A stretch of DNA of 64,000 bases from Arthrinium phaeospermum (taxonomy: Eukaryota; Ascomycota; Sordariomycetes; Amphisphaeriales; Apiosporaceae). Where the stretch lies: assembly GCA_006503535.1 (NCBI GenBank), contig QYRS01000001.1, positions 2,976,001-3,040,000 of the forward strand. The letters are read 5' to 3'. Within the stretch, counting starts at the first letter, position 1; each line of letters opens with the position of its first letter. The notes below the pieces were generated by a model, which was not told the DNA's origin, made no database searches, and was given only the letters and a program-made list of their open reading frames with translations. Of the stretch, positions 56,043 through 64,000 are shown piece by piece. The translations under genes were made by a program, and so were the position numbers.

Positions 56043-59000
56043 ATGACGGCCAACGGTCCCATCAACAAGCTGGTGCAGCAGCTCCAGGGAGGCGCGGAGC
56101 CGAGCCGAACTCCCTCCCCCCAGCCCACCCATTTCTCGGTCCCTCAGACTAATGGCAACGGCCACCGAGTCCTGCGATCTGCTACCGTCGGATACATTGC
56201 CCCGGAATTCAAGGGAAAGGCAGAGCAGAAGCAGCAAGGTAAATCGACGCTGGCCTTGTCTTACTTCGGTTCCCGCTAACCCAAACAAGTGAAGGAAATT
56301 CTGTTCAAGGAGGCATGGATTCCTGAGCGCCTCGTAGACACCCAAATTGAGTGGTTCTACAGCTCTCTCGGTATCGACGATGTCTACTTTCAGCTGGAAA
56401 GCCCGGAAGTCATCTCGACCCACATCACTTCGTTGTATGCTGCCAAGGTGGCCGCGCACAACCACCCTAACAAGCAAGAAGAGATTCGCCTTGATATGGA
56501 GGCGTCAGACCACGCAATTTACATCGACACAAGCGAGCCGGGCAGGACGGCGACCTCTGGTCCTCGCTATGAACAGAGACTCGAGGCCAAATACCTGGAC
56601 CATGTCGGCACCAAGCGTTTCCGTGTCGAGACTTTCCGCTCTCCAGGAACCTTGTCCGAATCCCCCGACTCCAAGGCCTCTTTGCGGTGCTACTTTGTCT
56701 ACCAATGCCAATTTGTAGACTCGAATCCTCCTCCTGATGAGACCCGGCTCGAGGTCATTGCAGACCGCATGTTCATGACCAAGGCGACCAAGAACACAAA
56801 GCTCATCTACCAAGACATCATCACCCTGGCGGTGAACAGGACCGGCCCGGTCATCGAGGTGTTCGACATCGAGGACTCCCAGGAGAAGCGTCTTGTTGTG
56901 GCGTTCCGCTCCCGCACGGCGAGGGGCATGTTCAGTGCTCTCAGTGATCTCTACCACTACTATGGTGTCACCAGTACTAGGAAGTACGTGGAGCAATTCT
57001 CAAATGGCATCACTGTCATGAGTATTTACCTGAAGCCTGCGCCTGCCACTGTCGAGTCTGCTGCACCCCCGCTTGAGCAGTCAATCCACCAGATCACCAA
57101 GGAGATTTCCCTGCTGTACTGCATTCCCCAGAACAAGCTGCATGATCTTTTCGCCCATGGCGAGTTGAGTCTTCAAGAAGCCATCTATGGTCACTGTGTT
57201 TGGGTCTTCGTCCAACACTTCCTCAACCGACTGGGTACCGAGTACGTCTCGCTCACGCAAGCATTGGACCCCAAGAACAACGTCCATGCCGGCATTCTCT
57301 CCAAGCTGAAGCGGAGGCTGCGCAGCGAGACCTTCACCCCGGACTACATTCTGGAGATCATCACAGCCTACCCTATGCTCGTCCGCACTCTCTACGCCCA
57401 GTTCGCGAGCGTCCACTTGAGTGCTGGCGCCGGATTCGAGAAGCACTTTGTTGCGCCAACCCCTGCCGTCGAGGTTCTTTCCGATGCTAGGATGAAGGAG
57501 AAGATCAGCCGCGAGGTTGCCAATGAGCACGACGAGATGGTGATGACTGCGTTTAGGATATTCAACAACGCCATCTTGAAGACCAACTACTACACCCCTA
57601 CCAAGGTGGCTCTCAGTTTCCGTCTGGACCCTGGATTCCTTCCTGAGATCGAGTACCCCAAGCGCCTGTACGGCATGTTCCTCGTTATCTCTGGAGAGTC
57701 CCGCGGATTCCACTTGCGTTTCCGAGATGTCGCTCGCGGTGGCATCCGCATTGTCAAGTCGCGTTCCAAGGAAGCCTATGGCATCAACGCCAGAAACCTT
57801 TTCGACGAGAACTACGGTCTGGCAAGCACGCAGCAGCGCAAAAACAAGGATATTCCCGAAGGTGGATCCAAGGGTGTAATCCTATTGGACCCCAAGCAGC
57901 AGGATAAGGCGCAAGAGGCATTTGAGAAGTACATCGACTCCATTCTCGACCTTCTGCTTCCCGCCAAGACCCCGGGCATAAAAAACCCCATTGTCGATTT
58001 GTACAGGAAGGAAGAGATCATCTTCATGGGTCCGGATGAGAACACTGCCGACCTTGTCAACTGGGCTACAGAGCATGCCCGCGCTCGTGGGGCGCCCTGG
58101 TGGAAGTCTTTCTTCACCGGCAAGTCGCCTAAGCTTGGCGGAATTCCCCACGATCACTATGGAATGACCACGCTCTCTGTTCGCGAATATGTCAAGGGCA
58201 TTTACCGCAAGAAGAACCTCGACCCTGCAACAGTCAAGAAGATGCAGACGGGCGGTCCTGATGGTGATTTGGGAAGCAACGAGATCCTTCTCAGCAACGA
58301 GAGCTACACGTCCGTCGTGGATGGATCGGGTGTTCTCGTGGACCCCAACGGGATTGACAAGGAGGAGCTCATCCGCCTCGCCAAGAAGCGCGCGATGATC
58401 GGCGAATTTGACGTCTCCAAGCTTTCCAAGGATGGATACCGTGTCCTCTGCGAGGATAACAGCCTGACGCTGCCTACTGGCGAGGTTATCAGCAACGGAA
58501 CCGCATTCCGAAACACATACCATCTCCGCGACACTGGGTTCACAGACTGTTTCGTCCCCTGCGGTGGTCGACCCGAGTCTATTGATCTCGTCTCTGTCGG
58601 CAAGCTGATCAAGGACGGAAAGTCGACCATCCCATACATTGTGGAAGGTGCCAACCTGTTCATCACTCAGGACGCCAAGCTGCACTTGGAGGAAGCCGGC
58701 TGCATCTTGTTCAAGGATGCATCTGCAAACAAGGGTGGTGTCACGTCATCCTCTCTGGAAGTCCTGGCTTCTTTGAGTTTCGACGACGAAGGCTTCGTCA
58801 CGCACATGTGCCACGACGCCAGGGGCCAAGCTCCCGAGTTCTACCAAGCGTATGTCAAGTCGGTCCAGCAGACCATTTGCAACAACGCACATCTCGAGTT
58901 CGAGGCCATCTGGCGGGAACACGAGCAGACAGGTACCCCGCGCTCCATCCTCTCGGATCAGCTGTCGGAAGCCATTACCAAGCTCGACGAGGAGCTCCAG

Positions 59001-59303
59001 CAGTCTGATCTGTGGGCGAACGAGAAGATTCGACGCTCCGTTCTGGAAGATGCCCTTCCTAAGCTCCTCCTCGATCAGATCGGTTTGGATACGATCATTG
59101 AGCGTGTCCCCAACGCCTACCTGAGGGCCATTTTCGGAAGTTACCTGGCATCCCGATTCATTTACGAGTTTGGTGCCAGCCCATCGCAATTCGCCTTCTA
59201 TGACTTGTAAGTTCCGTCCCATCCAGCACCCGTCTTGACCCCGTCCAAGAAGATATACTAACGACTGAACAGTATGGCGAAGAGAATGGCCAAGATCGCA
59301 TAG
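56043..59303 (+). CDS. NAD-specific glutamate dehydrogenase, 1,047 aa
   Basis: Exons are 56043-56238, 56290-59206 and 59273-59303. Donors GTAAAT and GTAAGT and matching phases support both introns, and the third exon is only 31 bases. The start at 56043 gives 1,047 residues, the length I recall for the Neurospora NAD enzyme. Family motifs: the N-terminal ACT-like large-subunit region, then the dehydrogenase core with RFRDVARGGIRI (near residue 549), GGSKGVILLDP, PDENTADLVNW, EGANLFITQDAKL (near 852) and the C-terminal KDASANKGGVTSSS. The enzyme deaminates glutamate to 2-oxoglutarate, feeding carbon and energy metabolism when amino acids are used as carbon source. A long leader precedes it and could allow translational or transcriptional control. 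The frame is clean. Confidence 0.93.
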
Positions 59304-60474
59304 TGTGGCTACCAACATCCATGCGATTGAATGACATGATCATTCATCTTCGGTTACGCTACATGACCCAGACAAATGGCGGCGCATGTCAGCTGTACTG
59401 ATGTACAACTCCTTGAGCTCGTGTTTACAGCATTTGCAGGCGAAACGGTGTCTAAAATTACGCGCTTTTTTATTGTTGAGTTTCCTGGTGTGCGTATTGT
59501 TGGATCCGACTATATAGAGCAAGAGGGCGAAGTCATTCCTTGACGTCGCCAGACAACACAAGAGAGTCGAACTCGGCCTCCTTTGAGCATACACACATAT
59601 ATATATAGATAGAGGATAGGGTTAATTGGATTGCTTTGACGAGGACCAGGTTCCGAATGTTACATCAAAGTTACTGTTATTGCGCCGATATGCTCGGGTG
59701 AGCACGCGTGAAAGATGGTGTGCTAATTCAGCCAGTGGCTTCTTTTGCACGATCGCACTACCGATCTGTTGGTGGATTACTGTGCCGGACTGGGAAGGGT
59801 TGATTAGCAGCTAACCTATCAGGCTCTCGTATATGCGCCGTTCCTAGCCCGACCAAGCCGCCTGGTTACACGACGTCCTGCTAAAGGGACAAACTGGAAG
59901 GGTGTAACAAGCCCACGTGACACCCGCTTCCTTTCCGAGAGGCGGCCTATTTACGTTGAGCACGGCACAACAAGGTGTCCCGAGACACAATTAATATCTC
60001 CGCATAGTTTATTGGGCGTCGCGACGACTCGAAGCGACGCGGGATGGCAGCCCACGACGATACGAAGAAGCATGCTCGAGTAATGGACAGGACACATGCC
60101 CCGCCCTCCGCTGCACCCCGCAGTAGCTCGGGAGTCTCCCGCCTTCCACTTCTGCACGAAGACCATCGCTTCCCCGCCCGTTACCCCGAAAAGAGGGAAG
60201 GAACGAAGCATGGTTATGACCAGTATGGTTCTCATCAGGATTATGACCACCTGCAGTCGGTCATCAGGAACGACGTGGACGGAAAGAATGTCGCACTGCA
60301 GCCGAGTGCACATGCAGATTGCTGCGCTGCGCAACATGCCTGGCTCATCACCTTCATCCCGTCCACTGCTTGGGTATTTAGGGCGAAGCGGCCACTCTTT
60401 CTAGTTGCTGCCCTCGTCTGTTCCGGTGGGTGAGCCTGTATTCTTTGGCCGGTTGGTAATATTCGTATCTCAAC
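59304..60474. other. Intergenic region between NAD-GDH and rhamnosidase genes
   Basis: It holds the NAD-GDH 3' region and the rhamnosidase promoter. A (TA)n-like ACACACATATATATATAG run lies near 59595. The open frame at 60044-60433 lacks support. Confidence 0.45.
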
Positions 60475-62835
60475 ATGCTGATGCGCCTGCATTCCTTAGT
60501 GATCTGGACCCTATTTAATGCCTGGATCTCGTGCCACCCTGCGTCGGCCGACGATGACCCCAGCTGGCACAAGTACGTGCGCGCGCCGCCGAGCCGTCTG
60601 GTGACCCCCAAGGCCGTTCTCACCAACTACACGGTCGGCAATGTCACGGATGTCGACGGTCTGATTACTGGTAAGAGCGTCGCGCATCTGACCCGCGCGT
60701 CCAACGCGACCAGCGACGAGGTCCCCACCATCGTCCTCGACTTTGGCCAGAACGTGGTGGGCTTGCTGAGGATCGCCTTTGCCGGCTCCGAGAGCTTCGC
60801 CAGAGGCTACCCGGGGCTCAGGCTCATCTTTTCGGAGACCAAGGAGTTCCTCACGAACCAGAGCGACTTTACTAGATCGGACAATGCGCAGGGTGTACGT
60901 TTTCTGCACACACATGCCTGATAATTCGCAGACGGCGGTTGACCTCTATGACAGGAACTCAAGATTGTTCCCAGTGGGTCGGATCAAGTAAGGGTCGCCG
61001 AGCTCCTGGCTGTATATCCCACACATGACTAAATACGGATGAACAGATTGCCGTGAGGTCCAAGCCGTACGAATGGCTCAACCAATGGGGCTGCGAGCAT
61101 GACGGGCAAGTGTGTTCTGATGGATTGCATGGCTTCCGATATGTGAAGATCTTGCTGGACGCGCTGCCCGCAGATGCACCTCATACCATTTCGTCTGGCC
61201 ATGTCGCAATCTCGTCTGTCAGTCTGGAATGGTCCGGGTATCTGGGGACGCCGGACACGTATACCGGCTGGTTTGAGTGCTCCGACGCGAATCTGACGCA
61301 ATGGTGGTGGGATGCGGCTTACACTACCGAAATGTGCACTGATGTCTTCCGCGCCAACGACACAGAGCCTCGCGGTGCTGGAAGCGAGTCTCTCTTTGGG
61401 AAAATGGTCATCCACGATGGTCCCAAACGAGATCGTGATCCGTATATGGGCGACTTGGCTGTTTCGGCGCTTACCAGTTACTTGACACATGACATTCAAG
61501 AGGCCGCTCGGAATGTCCTGGAAGATCTGGCTCAGCACCAGCGGAGTGACGGCTGGATTCCGCCTGCCAGCATGTGAGCATCATTCTCATTGTATCCCTT
61601 CCCATACTGGCCATTCTGACATGAACAGCAATAACTACACTTTAAAACTGTTCGATTACCCCTTGTGGTGGGTGTCATGCAGCTGGGACTACGTGTTTTA
61701 CACGGGCAATGTTTCGTATATTCAAGCCTATTACCCAACATTACTCAAGGTTTTGGATACCTATTATACAGCGAACACTGGCAAGTCTAACGCCCTACTT
61801 GTCCGGCCCGATGACTACGGCGACTACGCTTTTATCGGCCGACCGGGCTCTGCCGCATATTACAGCGCGCTGTATGTACTGGCATTGGACCGGGCCGCCG
61901 AGCTAGCGTCCGCTTTGAACAAGCCCGACGATGCGTCCCGATGGCGCGATCGTGCCGCCAACGTCTCGAAGTCTTTTGTTGACGTACTCTGGGACCCTGC
62001 CGTCAAGGCCTTCTTCGACCGGAACTGCACCGGCAATGGCTGTACAGCCCATGCTCAAGACGGGAACAGCCTTGCCATTCTTGCGGGCATCGTGCCATTG
62101 CCGTCTAACACCTCGTCTGCCGCCAGCGATATCCTGGACTACCTCGACAAGGCACTCCACCAGCGCTATGGAAATACATTTTACGATGCGGGCGGCGACG
62201 GTATCTATTCTGGGTTTTCGCAACGCGTCTACCCATTCATCTCGTACTTCGAAATTGCGGCGCGGTTCCGCGCCGGCAAGACCGACTCGGCGCTCAACCA
62301 GATGCGCCGCATGTACGGCTGGATGGCCTCGCAAGATCCGGGCGTCACGTTCTGGGAGGGCATCGGCCCGGGCGGAAAACCTTATGAGGACGGGTTCACG
62401 AGTATGGCGCACGGATGGAGCACGGGTATCGTTCCGTTGTGCATAAACTACGTGCTGGGCGTCACGCCGGCGACGCCCGGGTTCCTTACCTGGGATGTGA
62501 AGCCGGTAGTGGGCGACTTGACATGGGCCAAGGGCCAGGTGCCAACAGCGAGGGGCGGAATGCAAGTCAGCTGGTCGTTCGATGTCGAGGAGGACCGGAT
62601 TCATGTGGACGTGGATGCGCCGGCGGGCACAACCGGGACGGTCAGCGTGCCGAGTGCGGGCAGCGATGATAGGGCCCGAGGACGGGGGATGGAGGTTGTG
62701 TTGGATGGGCAAGTGGTCTACGGCGGCAAGGGCCAGGTCATGGCCCGCGGTGTAGCTCACCGAGATGAGGAGGGGCTTATCCGGGTCCAAGTCCAAGGTG
62801 GTGCCAGACACGTTCTCGAGTTCCGGAAGGTGTAA
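60475..62835 (+). CDS. GH78 alpha-L-rhamnosidase, secreted, 728 aa
   Basis: Four exons: 60475-60894, 60955-60987, 61047-61573 and 61629-62835. Phases match at every join, and the second exon has only 33 bases. A signal-like N-terminus (MLMRLHSLVIWTLFNAWISC) leads into a beta-rich domain, then the alpha/alpha barrel. The acidic motif HDGPKRDRDPYMGDL (exon 3) is the family's catalytic-region signature, and exon 4 contains the later barrel segments (GDGIYSGFSQRVYPFISYFE, WEGIGPGGKPYEDG, SMAHGWSTGI). A beta-sandwich C-terminal domain ends near 62830. GH78 enzymes release rhamnose from pectic or flavonoid rhamnosides, so this protein would act outside the cell on plant-derived material. N-glycosylation sites (NxT/S) are frequent. 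The two start codons (MLM) are four bases apart. Confidence 0.92.
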
Positions 62836-63399
62836 GTAGCTTCATGGTGCATACTTTAGTGCGTTGAATCATTATATAATGGTGCACAGTTTTGAGCATT
62901 GGATGGCCATCTATTTACATTGTCGCCGGTCAACCCATCCGGGCGTCGACGATCCATCTGACATGAGCGGATCCCGCTCCGCTATGAGGCTTTTGCTGTC
63001 AATTGCCCCTAAATGGCCCAAAGTTGCAAGGGACAGTAAGCAGCTAATCTATTCTTTTGCTTAGCGGCATCAGAGGACTATTTTGAATTTTATGGAGTCT
63101 CTTGACCGATCCTTTGACGGGGCACGGCTGAGCCTGTCATTTCCCATTCGCTCACCGCGGGCTGGCGCCTAATGCGTTTTCTCAATGGGGCAATGCAAAT
63201 ACTATGGACGTGCTCGCTTGCCCCCGCGAGGACGGTTGTCGTGACATTGAAATTTGTGTTCATCGGCTCCTTTTCTTTCTCTTTCCCTGATCGAATTCTG
63301 TAATTTTTTCCTATTTTCTCTTATACGGTATATGTAGATTTTTGGGGGGGCGCTGAAACACTGGCATACTGGAGCTCTTCAGCGGCATTCGGCAATGCA
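62836..63399. other. Intergenic region before the right-edge gene
   Basis: It holds the rhamnosidase 3' region and the promoter side of the next gene. No other gene is seen. Confidence 0.45.
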
Positions 63400-64000
63400 A
63401 TGATTGACTCGGGATCTCAACACGGATACAACGGCGATGGTGTAAGTTCTGCGATTTGATATTGCAATGATAACATTTTCGTGATTCACGTCCTCGCTTG
63501 AGATACAGACTAACATTTTGATGTTTCGCTCAGCTCGCTGTCGCCTTCGTCGCCGCAGGCTACCTCACATTGGGCCTTTTAACTACGCATTACCTTGTCG
63601 CGTATAAGCCGAGGAAAGATGCAGTGGATTCCGTGGTGCTGAAATGGCCACGCCGGTGCTTCCGTAAGCTCGCGGCATTGGTACTTGGTTCGCCTGCTCG
63701 AAAGGGGTTGACCGGCTCGAAAATCACATCGTTGATGGAGGGGTGGCTTGGTATGGTGAGTAGTCCTGTCCTGGATTCAAACGAGCAACCCCCCGATCGG
63801 TCTCGCATCCTGACTTCGTTCGCCCGCACAGTGCCTCGTGAACCTCGCCGATATCCAGGTCCTGCTCGGCTTCAAGCTGCTGCAGGAGCTGTACCAGGCG
63901 GTGGAGGCGGAGATAGCGGCGGCGCAGTGGCAGTTCGTCATGCAATTGGCCTGGTTCCCCGTCGTGGCCTGCATGTGCAGTATCTCGGTCCTATCGCCCC
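63400..64000 (+). CDS. Membrane protein, cut by the right edge
   Basis: Three exons are visible: 63400-63441, 63534-63755 and 63832 onward, with GTAAGT, GTGAGT donors and CAG acceptors, all phase 0. The start is MIDSGSQHGYNGDG. The second exon has one hydrophobic helix (AVAFVAAGYLTLGLLTTHYL), followed by a basic loop (about residues 35-75). The third exon carries CLVNLADIQVLLGFKLLQEL and then an AAAQWQFVMQLAWFPVVACM segment. The LADIQ-helix pair followed by LAWF-type sequence occurs in a large family of Pezizomycotina membrane proteins that have no experimentally known role. The gene runs beyond the window, so its length and end cannot be given. Confidence 0.75.

Overview
The window looks like nuclear DNA of a filamentous ascomycete, most likely a Sordariomycete. 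The grounds are short GT-AG introns of roughly 50-230 bp with CTAAC/CTGAC-type branch sites, GC-rich coding sequence, and recognisable Pezizomycotina gene families. The NAD-specific glutamate dehydrogenase model gives 1,047 aa, the length I recall for the Neurospora crassa enzyme. About twenty protein genes and one intron-containing tRNA-Phe lie in 64 kb, with long gene-poor gaps, especially 17.6-22.0 kb and 49.4-56.0 kb. I found no intact transposon, CRISPR array, rRNA gene or clear secondary-metabolite cluster.

Layout, left to right: a multi-spanning membrane protein (-); a gene-poor stretch with a perfect 90-bp tandem duplication and tRNA-Phe(GAA) (-); a 59-aa secreted peptide gene with a dibasic cleavage site (-, two exons); a Rieske-DUF455 fusion (-) divergent from an AMMECR1 protein (+); a GPI-type aspartic protease (+) and a Ras-family GTPase (-), both with several frame breaks; a GT25 glycosyltransferase (+) convergent with an SPX-EXS phosphate exporter (-); a leaderless GH18 protein (+); a coiled-coil protein (-) divergent from pICln (+); a 951-aa single-pass membrane protein (+); an MFS sugar transporter (+) convergent with a small PPxY-bearing membrane protein (-); an RGG/polyproline protein (-); a 98-aa secreted six-cysteine protein (-, four exons); an F-box-like protein (-) with a GC-AG intron; kynureninase (-); a CorA-like remnant (-); NAD-glutamate dehydrogenase (+); a GH78 alpha-L-rhamnosidase (+); and a membrane protein cut by the right edge (+).

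The genes do not form one pathway. Common threads are nutrient handling (phosphate export, sugar uptake, rhamnoside hydrolysis, glutamate catabolism, tryptophan-to-NAD catabolism) and secreted or surface proteins. The least explained items are the two small secreted proteins and the Rieske-DUF455 fusion. Single-base frame breaks recur in the first membrane gene, the protease, the Ras gene, the transporter and the CorA remnant, mostly in GC-rich or homopolymer runs. This suggests either indel errors in a draft assembly or real decay, so those gene models should be read with care.
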